NCBI GenBank assembly: GCA_001302725.1
Contig: LIZU01000084.1
Location: 1-6,106 of the forward strand
From: a candidate division Zixibacteria bacterium DG_27
Lineage (GTDB): Bacteria > Zixibacteria > MSB-5A5 > DG-27
DNA length: 6,106 nt
Direction of reading: 5' to 3'
Positions 1 through 6,106 of the stretch are shown one piece after another (within the stretch, counting starts at the first letter, position 1; each line of letters starts with the position of its first letter). The notes beneath the pieces were generated by a model, which worked only from the letters and a program-made list of their open reading frames with translations, did not search any database and was not told where the DNA came from. Position numbers and translations under genes: made by a program.

Positions 1-679
1 TGACTGTCACAGCCGACATGACGGGACTACGGCCGACACCGCACGAAAGCCCGTCTCGGTACTGCAGGCATACCCCTCGACGCATTAACCACCCAACGCC
101 AGCCCAATATCCTCAATTCTCGAAACTTAGTCAAGCCAAAAAACTGCTCACACGAAGCACCTGAGGGCATCCCTACCCTTACCCAGCTGCGCAACGATGA
201 GTAGTGGAAGCCGAATTGAATTTTGCTGACGGGTTTGACTGTTTGTCGTTTTGGAGGCAATTGAGCACCGACCTCCTTGAGCATGAGCTACCCCCCTTCG
301 CAGCGAACAAGAGCAGCAGGGAATCCATTTGGCTCGGGTAAGCTCTTCGTCGAAAACTAACGGGGCGAATGGCAGAGTCAGGGCGACAAGCCAGTTTTCT
401 TAGGCTCGCTAACGTGGACGATCTCGCCCTCCAGAGACTTTCTCAGGTTTAGAATTCAGAATGCCTGTTGATTCCGGAATCATCGACGGAACTCGATGAG
501 AACAGTCAGTTGCAAAGCGACAAAATAAACCAGCTAAAACAACTATGACTCTACAGGTATACACTGGGCAGCACAGTTTTTCCCCGACGGACGGCGACAC
601 ACGACTGCCGGCTATCAGCTCATGGCTCAGCCTCATAAACCCTCGTCTAACATAGTCTGTGGCTGGCAAGTCACAACTC
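1..679. other. Region without a supported gene, downstream of the aspartyl protease gene
   Basis: No convincing coding region is visible here. Two short open frames exist on the minus strand (27-284, 85 codons; 409-669, 86 codons, TTG start). Their products resemble no family I recognise, are rich in Arg, Ser, Pro and Cys, and show no signal peptide, membrane segment or motif. The first has a G-rich stretch just upstream of its ATG that could pass for a ribosome binding site, but that stretch is part of the dispersed repeat at 291-350. I also see no stem followed by a T-run that would serve as an intrinsic terminator for the minus-strand gene ending at 680. Apart from the repeat copy, the stretch looks like ordinary or decayed intergenic DNA. 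Confidence 0.6.
291..350 (+). repeat. Diverged dispersed repeat, copy 1
   Basis: Aligned without gaps to 2787-2846 (constant offset of 2496 bases), this segment matches at 44 of 60 positions by hand count, far above the roughly 15 expected by chance. The best-conserved blocks are GAACAA (305-310), CAGCA (314-318) and GAATCC-TTTGGCT (321-334). Similarity fades past about 350 and to the left of about 289. Mismatches fall evenly over all three codon positions of any shared frame, so it looks like a non-coding element rather than a conserved peptide. No terminal inverted repeats or target duplications are apparent. I do not recognise the family. Confidence 0.7.
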
Positions 680-2542
680 TCAGTCGAATAGGTCTTCCAG
701 CTTCAACTTCAGGGTTTTGATCTGGCCGTTGCGATCGACGGTGATCTTGTATTTTGTGCCCGGCTTTGCTTGCAACAGCTTCTTGGCGGCGACCACACCG
801 TCCAGTAGACCCACATTGATGCCATTCACGGTGCGCAGGATATCGCCCTCTCTGAATCCGCTTTTGGCGGCGGGGGTATCGTCTGCAACGAAAGAGATCT
901 CGAGCTCGCCGTTATCTGACTGCTGCAGTTGCATGCCACTGTTGTCACGTGGGAAGTCCTTGCCGAAGTCATCTCCCTTTTCGACTATTACCTGCTCGCG
1001 TCCATAGTCGAGATAGAGCACGAAGTGCCGCAGAAGGGCGTTGCCGATATGGCCGATTAACCCCCCGCCGAAGGAGGGCCCCTCCCCTCCCACCGCCGGC
1101 ATTGAGATGAGCGGGTTGTTGATTGTGTAACCGGCCAATTCTATAGTCTTGAACTGGACCACGTAGTTATACACCCGACCACCCGCGCCAGCACCCAGGC
1201 GTTGCACTCCGTCAAGATCGAGAAAGCCATGCTCGGCGGCGAACGGGTAGCGGAAGCCCATTCCCCCAGCTCCTATATCGAGGTGCCACAAGCCACCATA
1301 TTTGCCATCCACGGTCAATGGAAGGTGAAACATATTGCTCTGCGAAATCGGTGCATCGATGATGGTACCACCACCGCTATACTGAAAGCTGTGCGGATGA
1401 TAGAAAGACACCAGCTCATTGGCGTAGTCGACTTTGGTCACCAAACGCGACAAAAAGTCGTAGCCGAGAATCCCAGCCACCTCCAGCCCCATCCATCTCC
1501 TGAACAGCCACTCTATATCGATGACGGCCACCGTCTGCTCGTCAAATTCCAGACCGGGGATGCTGTAGGCTGGCATGGTAACCAGAGAGATGTCGACCAG
1601 GCCGCCTGCGCCCTGACCTTTTATCTGCCCCTGTGGTTCAAGCCCCAGCTCGTCGGCAAACTTCTTTTCGAAACAGCTAACGCCAGCGCCGGAATCCAGA
1701 ATCCACAGCCGGGTTTTGCCGCCGACCGTGAGCGGCAAAAAGATGTGATCCTCGATGTACTGAAACGGGATGTTCTCGGCGCTCTTTCCATTTGTGAAAC
1801 GGAAATCCTCCACATCAACCCCAGGAGGCTCATACCGCCCGGGATCGATGTCGATATTGTGAGCCACCTCCGCTATTTGCATCCTCTGCACCATCCCGGT
1901 GGGATAGACAGTCACCCTCTGTTGGAAGGCGATCATTATTCCATCAACTTCACGATAGCCTGAATATTTGGTGTGCTGCTCCTGGTCTGGGGAGACTTCG
2001 ACGGACCTCAGAAGGAGGAAGCTGGAGGTGTCAATATACTGGGTGAGAATGTTATCGTTAATGCTGTTGGTTATCTTCACGAGGTAGCAGGTCGCCTCGC
2101 CAACTGTATCTGTGCCTTCATAGGCGACTGAGAAATTCTTGGAATCGCGGTTCAGGTGGTCGTATTCCGCCAAGAGCAACCTCACCTGACGTTCTTTCAC
2201 GCTCCTTTCATCCTTGCGTATCAGGAGCTTGTTGTTGTGGTCGACTATCCACGAGAACTCGCCGTTGTCACCCTCGGTCTGCTTAATGATTCCAAGGTCA
2301 ATCTCCTGGCGAGTCCGGATCGGCATCTCTCTCCACTCCTCGAAGGTGCCCTTCAATCCGCTGCCCTCAATGACCACCGTCCCTTTCATGTGTGAGGTCC
2401 TCTGGGCTTTGAGTTGCTCGATGCCACCGATGGCCTCATAATGCTTGCCCAGAATGAGGAAGGGATCGGCGAGCTCTGCGCGTATCGCCGCGCACTGGAA
2501 GAGCGCTGTTGCCAAAAGGGCAACAAGATGTATCCGTCTCAT
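680..2542 (-). CDS. Exported aspartyl protease: LolA-like domain, two retropepsin-type lobes, C-terminal PDZ
   Basis: Complete 620-residue protein. Residues 1-22 form a signal peptide (MRRIH, hydrophobic core, likely cut after IRA). C17 is preceded by Q, so a lipoprotein signal is unlikely. Residues about 26-238 resemble the LolA/outer-membrane-lipoprotein-sorting type of beta-rich domain that often precedes such proteases. Residues about 258-385 form retropepsin lobe 1, with ILDSGAG (catalytic D283), a Gly-rich flap (307-315) and the hydrophobic-Gly motif GILGYDFL (357-364). Residues about 400-522 form lobe 2, with HLDIGAG (D422), flap LGAGAGG (449-455) and GLIGHIGNALL (494-504). Residues about 535-618 are a PDZ domain with the typical run PAAKSGFREGDILRTVNG. 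Lobe fold and PDZ are confident; the LolA-like call is weaker. Two lobes in one chain could form a pepsin-like active site (inference), but lobe 2 has DIG where DTG or DSG is usual. It probably acts in the periplasm or outside the cell; the substrate is unknown. The ATG start is supported by AAGGAG seven bases upstream and by the signal peptide. It is divergent from the M16C gene. Confidence 0.9.
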   Translation of the reverse strand: MRRIHLVALLATALFQCAAIRAELADPFLILGKHYEAIGGIEQLKAQRTSHMKGTVVIEGSGLKGTFEEWREMPIRTRQEIDLGIIKQTEGDNGEFSWIVDHNNKLLIRKDERSVKERQVRLLLAEYDHLNRDSKNFSVAYEGTDTVGEATCYLVKITNSINDNILTQYIDTSSFLLLRSVEVSPDQEQHTKYSGYREVDGIMIAFQQRVTVYPTGMVQRMQIAEVAHNIDIDPGRYEPPGVDVEDFRFTNGKSAENIPFQYIEDHIFLPLTVGGKTRLWILDSGAGVSCFEKKFADELGLEPQGQIKGQGAGGLVDISLVTMPAYSIPGLEFDEQTVAVIDIEWLFRRWMGLEVAGILGYDFLSRLVTKVDYANELVSFYHPHSFQYSGGGTIIDAPISQSNMFHLPLTVDGKYGGLWHLDIGAGGMGFRYPFAAEHGFLDLDGVQRLGAGAGGRVYNYVVQFKTIELAGYTINNPLISMPAVGGEGPSFGGGLIGHIGNALLRHFVLYLDYGREQVIVEKGDDFGKDFPRDNSGMQLQQSDNGELEISFVADDTPAAKSGFREGDILRTVNGINVGLLDGVVAAKKLLQAKPGTKYKITVDRNGQIKTLKLKLEDLFD

Positions 2543-2549
2543 GCTGTTA

Positions 2550-2555
2550 CTCCTT
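2550..2555 (-). promoter_or_regulatory. Ribosome binding site of the aspartyl protease gene
   Basis: The minus strand reads AAGGAG followed by seven bases (TAACAGC) and then the ATG at 2542. This is a strong Shine-Dalgarno match at ideal spacing, and it fixes the start chosen for the gene. Confidence 0.85.
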
Positions 2556-2604
2556 AATCTCTATTGCTAGATTCTCTGTTGTCCAACATGTAATACGTAT
2601 CAGG

Positions 2605-2632
2605 TATGACCTGGTTACAGAATTAGGTCATA
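2605..2632. promoter_or_regulatory. Dyad symmetry, candidate operator
   Basis: TATGACCT (2605-2612) and AGGTCATA (2625-2632) are perfect 8-base inverted arms separated by 12 bases. A second, smaller palindrome, CAGGT-ATG-ACCTG (2601-2613), overlaps the left arm, so the AGGT half-site occurs three times within 32 bases. The dyad lies 63 bases upstream of the aspartyl protease start codon, where a dimeric repressor or activator could act. No regulator family can be named from the sequence, and chance remains a real possibility. Confidence 0.35.
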
Positions 2633-2786
2633 GCCATGTCTTCTTTTGAAGATGTTGTCAGAGACTGACTTCTCTCAGCCTCAGGCAATATCTGATCGTC
2701 TCATGCCAGGGTTTTCAGAGAGTTCAAGCAGACTGCTGGCTGTAACGTGGCCAGACGAGGCTTCGGTGCTGTCAAAAGAGGGATAC

Positions 2787-2846
2787 CTCCCCTTCTGAGG
2801 GAACAACGTCAGCAAGGAATCCCTTTGGCTGGACTGACCTCTCGGT
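2787..2846 (+). repeat. Diverged dispersed repeat, copy 2
   Basis: Direct-orientation partner of 291-350, with 44 of 60 identical positions in an ungapped hand alignment. This copy ends in a short stem TGACC-TCTC-GGTCA (2835-2848) that copy 1 lacks. It lies about 245 bases upstream of the aspartyl protease start, while copy 1 lies about 330 bases beyond that gene's stop, so the pair brackets the gene. No encoded transposase or clear element boundary is visible. Confidence 0.7.
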
Positions 2847-3111
2847 CAAGAAGCACGGGCCAGGCTAGCGAAGCTGGGCGGAAAGGTCGTTCTTTGCTGC
2901 CAGGTAGCAGCGGAATTCTGGGGCGAGTTTCGAACTTGGATAGTCGGCGAAGAAACCAGGTAACGCTAGGTCTTGCCCAATTTCGGCAGTCTCCTGGATT
3001 TGCCCGGTCTCCCGCGCAGCTCTGACCTCCTGACCAGAGAGCAACTTCACGCTGCGCCGGGCTTTCAGATCTCCCTATCAAGACACAGACTCATGTTATT
3101 GAATCAAATCG

Positions 3112-3140
3112 TTGGCAGATACGTAATTAATTTATATAAT
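3112..3140 (+). promoter_or_regulatory. Sigma-70 type promoter of the M16C peptidase gene
   Basis: TTGGCA (3112-3117, five of six matches to the -35 consensus) and TATAAT (3135-3140, perfect -10) are separated by exactly 17 bases. The spacer is AT-rich. The predicted transcription start is near 3147, giving a 5' leader of about 36 bases that contains the ribosome binding site. This suggests the peptidase gene is expressed from its own housekeeping promoter. Confidence 0.75.
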
Positions 3141-3170
3141 GCAGTGAGTAACAGAAGTTGCGGTTAGAGA

Positions 3171-3185
3171 AAGGATCAAGCGGTG
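3171..3185 (+). promoter_or_regulatory. Ribosome binding site and GTG start of the M16C peptidase gene
   Basis: AAGGA (3171-3175) is followed by seven bases and then GTG at 3183. An in-frame TAG at 3165-3167 excludes a longer N-terminus. The residues that follow (MKKRL and a hydrophobic core ending ASA) form a clear signal peptide, so this non-ATG start is well supported. Confidence 0.85.
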
Positions 3186-6106
3186 AAAAAGAGACTTGCA
3201 ATTATAGGTCTGGCTCTCATTCTCATAGTCACTGCCAGTGCACAATCGGCAACTGACATCACTCTGGAAAATCTGCAAGAAGGCGAAAGGCTTCACGGCT
3301 TCAACGTACTGAACGTCTATGAAAACGGTGCCGGAAGGGCGGTGGGTGCTCGCTTCGCCTCCGCTAGATATGGATTCATCATCGATCTATTGCAGATTCA
3401 ATCGGTCCCGCAGGCCTTCTTTTGGATCAAGACGCCTCCAACCTCAAGCATGGGCGAGCCGCACGCCTGCGAACATCTCCTCCTGGGGAAAGGGAATCGC
3501 GGCCGTTACGTTGCCACCCTTGAGGACATGGCGCTCGCCAATAGCAGCGCATACACTGCTCAGACGAGAACGTGTTACCATTTCAACACCACTGCCGGGG
3601 AGGACACTTTCTTCGAGATCTTTGAGGCGAAGCTGCAAGCGCTCTTACATCCCGATTTCACGGATGAAGAGATCCGCAGGGAGGTATGCCACCTTGGCGT
3701 TGTGGTCGAGGAGGAGGATGGAAGTCTGGCAATCGAGGAGAAGGGGACCGTCTACACCGAGATGGTCAGTGCCTTCGAGAAGCCGTGGTACCATTTCATC
3801 CACCCGTTGAACCTAATGGTCTATGGTGAGAACCATCCTCTCTCCTATGTCTCCGGCGGGGATCCAGCGGCGATGCGGAAGATGGCTCCGCAGGATATGT
3901 GGCGTTTTCACAGGGACTACTATCATCTGGCGAATATGGGGACGATCGTTTCCATTCCTGACGAGGTTCCAATCGAGTCTTTCCTGAAACAAATGTCGGA
4001 AATCCTCCATCGTTGCCAGACTGGTCCCGACTCCAGTCCTCAGATGGGCATCGGTGCTTACGATTTCCCGCCCGTCAAGATGGCTCCGTTGGGCAGAGTG
4101 GAGATAACCTCCTATCCCAGCGAGAAGAGCGCAGATCCGGGTTACCTCATCTATGGCTGGCCGGCCGACCTTGAACTCGGCTACAACGAGAGATCCCTGC
4201 TGGAGCTCTTCCTGGAAGCTTTTGCAGACGGGGAAACCTCGAATCTGTATGATCTTTTTATAAACTCCCAAACGCGCAAAGTCGATTTCGGCGGGAATTA
4301 CATATTTAGCGGCGTGGATACCGATTTGGGCAACTCCATTTACATCGGCTTGGTTGGAATTGAAAACCCGTACATCAATGAACTGATCGTCGATAGCATC
4401 AGGACTTTGATAAGGGGTGAGATCCAGCGGGTGTATGAGTTGCAAGACGGCTCCGAGGAGCTGGCCGAGTTCAATAACAGGGTCAAAAGCAGACTGGAGC
4501 GGAACAGAAAGCAGATCGATCACTATCTTAATTCCCCCCCCATGTTTGGCTTCCGGAGCGGCGTCGGCGGTTACTGGTTGTCGCTTCTGAGAGACCTCGA
4601 AGAGGAGGAGGGTTTCCGCAAATCACTGGCCATGAAGACCCGTTTCGACTACGCGGAAAGCCTGCTTGACGACGACAGGAACTTCTGGAGAGATCGCATT
4701 GACCAGTGGCGGCTCACAAGCATCAAACCCTACGCGGTTGGTGCGGTTCCAAATTCGGAACTTCTGGGGCGCGAGGCGGAGGCCAAAAAGAAACGTATCG
4801 CCAGTTACATTGACTACCTCAAGAGAAGATATGGAGTGACCGATTCCGCGGGGGCGGTAGCAAAATACAAAAAAGAGTTTGACAAAAAGACCGCCGAGTT
4901 GGAGTCGATCGCAAGCAAGCAGAAGCTCCCCAGCTTCATCGATAACCCTCCTCTGACCCTCGACGAGCAGCTCAACTACGAGATCATAGAGCTGCGAGGA
5001 GACGTACCGCTGGTGGCCTCCACCTTCGAGAATATGACCGCCTCCGAGGTCGGGATCGCCTTTCGGCTGGAGGTTGTCCCGGGATCCCTGCTGGTCTATG
5101 TGCCCTACCTTCCGAGCGTGCTGACCGACATCGGCGTCGTCAGGGACGGCAAGGTCGTCACCTACGACCAGATGCTGGAACGCCTGCGCCAGGAGGTCCT
5201 GCTTCTGTCCGCACACTTCGATCACAGTCCGGTATCGGATCGGATCGAACTCCTCCTAGTTGGCCGCGGCGGCAACCTCGAGGAACTAAAAAACGCCCTA
5301 GGCTGGATGGAGGCGGCTCTGTATTCACCCTATTTGAGCACCGACAACCTCCCCAGAATGATGGATCTGATCGACCAGTCGCTGATCTCTTACAGAAACA
5401 GAATGAAGGGCGCCGAGGAGAGCTGGGTCGATTCCCCCGCCAGGGGGTATCGCTATCAGACAAACCCGCTCTATATGTCCACCGGATGCTTTCTGACAGA
5501 GTCGCATCATTATCAGCGTCTCAAGTGGCTGCTCACCGATCCGGGCGACGAAAACCAACAGAGAGAACTGCACTCCTTCATCCGGGCGCTAAAAAAATAT
5601 AGCGAGAGAAAAGACCGCGCCGAGCTGCTTGAACTTCTCACCGCCCTTGAGAACCGGGAGCAGGTTTCCGAGCAGGCGGTGTCAACCACTTTCGAGTCGG
5701 ACATCTCTGGGTTCACCGAGGCTTCAAAGAGAACCGCCATCGAAATCGCCAAGGCATTGAAAACCACTTTGGCCGATATTCCCGAAGCCAACCTTGCCGA
5801 CGATTGGGTCTACCTTTGTGATCAGACAGAGGCAGACGTAATGGTCAAGCCGGAGCTGGCGATCGACGGCTTTAATGCGGTTTTGGACTTGATTCGCAAG
5901 GCAGACAACGCCCGGATGTTCATGATTTCAAACAGTGCCGATCGTGAAGCAACCTTGGCTATGGTTGAGGACCTAGTAGGCAGACTTGACTCAAGACAGC
6001 CTTCAATAAGGCGGAATTACGCCTCCACCAGCCGGGTTGCCGAGAGAATGAGAAGCCGCCACCCGGAAGTCGACAGTCCAGTCTATGTCGGCCTGATGCA
6101 CGAAGG
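3183..6106 (+). CDS. Secreted M16C zinc metallopeptidase (PreP/Cym1/falcilysin-like), 3' end beyond the window
   Basis: Open for 974 codons without a stop to the right edge. Residues 1-20 form a signal peptide (MKKRL, hydrophobic core, cut after ASA). The catalytic M16 domain spans about 38-260: the inverted zinc motif H94-A-C-E97-H98, preceded by KTPPTSSMGEP as in M16C enzymes, and the distal zinc ligand E193 in KGTVYTEM, 96 residues after E97, matching PreP spacing. GGDP at about 215 and FHRDYYHLANM near 232-242 are also typical. A second, non-catalytic M16 lobe starts near 300. A charged helical linker (about 500-585) and the M16C-associated region follow, then a third lobe (about 605-960). 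The last residues, DSPVYVGLMHE, correspond to the start of the fourth lobe, so roughly 150-200 residues probably lie outside the window. Family members degrade unstructured peptides inside a closed chamber; here that would occur outside the cytoplasm. The Ala-Cys interior of the zinc motif is unusual (PreP has Ile-Leu). An 8-C run at 4534-4541 keeps the frame. Own promoter and RBS. Confidence 0.93.
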   Translation, partial: MKKRLAIIGLALILIVTASAQSATDITLENLQEGERLHGFNVLNVYENGAGRAVGARFASARYGFIIDLLQIQSVPQAFFWIKTPPTSSMGEPHACEHLLLGKGNRGRYVATLEDMALANSSAYTAQTRTCYHFNTTAGEDTFFEIFEAKLQALLHPDFTDEEIRREVCHLGVVVEEEDGSLAIEEKGTVYTEMVSAFEKPWYHFIHPLNLMVYGENHPLSYVSGGDPAAMRKMAPQDMWRFHRDYYHLANMGTIVSIPDEVPIESFLKQMSEILHRCQTGPDSSPQMGIGAYDFPPVKMAPLGRVEITSYPSEKSADPGYLIYGWPADLELGYNERSLLELFLEAFADGETSNLYDLFINSQTRKVDFGGNYIFSGVDTDLGNSIYIGLVGIENPYINELIVDSIRTLIRGEIQRVYELQDGSEELAEFNNRVKSRLERNRKQIDHYLNSPPMFGFRSGVGGYWLSLLRDLEEEEGFRKSLAMKTRFDYAESLLDDDRNFWRDRIDQWRLTSIKPYAVGAVPNSELLGREAEAKKKRIASYIDYLKRRYGVTDSAGAVAKYKKEFDKKTAELESIASKQKLPSFIDNPPLTLDEQLNYEIIELRGDVPLVASTFENMTASEVGIAFRLEVVPGSLLVYVPYLPSVLTDIGVVRDGKVVTYDQMLERLRQEVLLLSAHFDHSPVSDRIELLLVGRGGNLEELKNALGWMEAALYSPYLSTDNLPRMMDLIDQSLISYRNRMKGAEESWVDSPARGYRYQTNPLYMSTGCFLTESHHYQRLKWLLTDPGDENQQRELHSFIRALKKYSERKDRAELLELLTALENREQVSEQAVSTTFESDISGFTEASKRTAIEIAKALKTTLADIPEANLADDWVYLCDQTEADVMVKPELAIDGFNAVLDLIRKADNARMFMISNSADREATLAMVEDLVGRLDSRQPSIRRNYASTSRVAERMRSRHPEVDSPVYVGLMHE

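Larger units (their letters stand above)
2543..3182. other. Divergent intergenic region between the two protease genes
   Basis: About 640 bases with no supported gene. It must hold the promoters of both outward-facing genes. Visible contents are the ribosome binding site of the minus-strand gene (2550-2555), a palindrome ATACGTAT (2593-2600), an 8-base dyad (2605-2632), the second copy of the dispersed repeat (2787-2846), and the sigma-70 type promoter and ribosome binding site of the plus-strand gene (3112-3185). Short open frames at 2747-3025 (plus) and 2809-3081 or 2865-3050 (minus) overlap one another and encode Arg/Ser/Gly-rich peptides with no recognisable motif; I read them as chance. 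A convincing -35/-10 pair for the minus-strand gene was not found. Confidence 0.65.

Noticed and set aside
14..17. Possible lipobox in the aspartyl protease signal peptide (residues 14-17, LFQC, not base positions)
   Set aside because: Gln before the Cys does not fit a lipoprotein signal; an ordinary signal peptidase site after residue 22 fits better.
27..284. Minus-strand open frame of 85 codons with a G-rich stretch upstream of its ATG
   Set aside because: No recognisable family or motif, atypical composition, and the apparent ribosome binding site belongs to the repeat at 291-350. It could be a small unknown gene, but the evidence is too thin.
409..669. Minus-strand open frame of 86 codons following the aspartyl protease gene
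   Set aside because: It needs a TTG start without a clear ribosome binding site, and the product shows no motif or protein-like pattern.
1202..1963. Plus-strand open frame of 253 codons
   Set aside because: It is antisense to the well-supported aspartyl protease domains; the His/Pro/Gln-rich product has no motif and the start has no ribosome binding site.
2896..2911. Hairpin GCTGC-CAGGTA-GCAGC as a terminator
   Set aside because: The stem is only five base pairs and no T-run follows on either strand.
2747..3081. Short overlapping open frames on both strands in the intergenic region
   Set aside because: They overlap each other and the dispersed repeat, lack good starts, and encode Arg/Ser/Gly-rich peptides without motifs. 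The peptide similarity to copy 1 of the repeat shows no codon-position bias.
3319..3810. Plus-strand open frame of 163 codons, Arg/Ser-rich
   Set aside because: It is in a shifted frame of the M16C catalytic domain, whose own frame carries the zinc motif.
3813..4523. Minus-strand open frame of 236 codons, and a similar one at 4623-5225
   Set aside because: Both are antisense to the M16C gene, which is continuous and family-like through the whole stretch; long antisense frames are common opposite such genes.

Overview
The window is bacterial DNA of medium GC content. It carries two large genes for exported proteases, transcribed away from each other across an intergenic region of about 640 bases. 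Both gene starts look bacterial: purine-rich Shine-Dalgarno sites lie seven bases upstream of the start codons, and the right-hand gene has a near-consensus sigma-70 type promoter. Both products have Sec-type signal peptides. The lineage cannot be fixed from the sequence. Large secreted M16C peptidases and long LolA-like/retropepsin/PDZ proteins suggest an environmental Gram-negative phylum (FCB-group, Acidobacteria or similar), but that is only an inference.

Layout. Bases 1-679 hold no gene I can support; they contain one copy of a diverged 60-base repeat at 291-350. Bases 680-2542 (minus strand) encode a complete 620-residue protein: signal peptide, an N-terminal domain that looks LolA/outer-membrane-lipoprotein-sorting-like, two tandem retropepsin-type aspartyl protease lobes (D283-S-G and D422-I-G), and a C-terminal PDZ domain. 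Bases 2543-3182 are the divergent intergenic region. It holds an 8-base dyad 63 bases upstream of the minus-strand gene, the second repeat copy at 2787-2846, and the promoter and ribosome binding site of the right-hand gene. Bases 3183-6106 (plus strand) are an uninterrupted reading frame of 974 codons that runs off the right edge. It encodes an M16C (PreP/Cym1/falcilysin-like) zinc metallopeptidase with an intact HxxEH motif (H94-A-C-E97-H98) and the distal glutamate E193.

How the genes may work together. Both products are predicted to leave the cytoplasm, and both families cleave peptides or proteins, so the pair could contribute to extracytoplasmic peptide breakdown or to processing of exported proteins. 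There is no operon link; the only connection is the shared intergenic region. No mobile element, CRISPR array, RNA gene or defence system is visible, and I do not see a clear new multi-gene system. The items most worth checking are the asymmetric DSG/DIG active-site pair in the aspartyl protease, the secreted M16C enzyme with an unusual zinc-motif interior, and the repeat that brackets the aspartyl protease gene.
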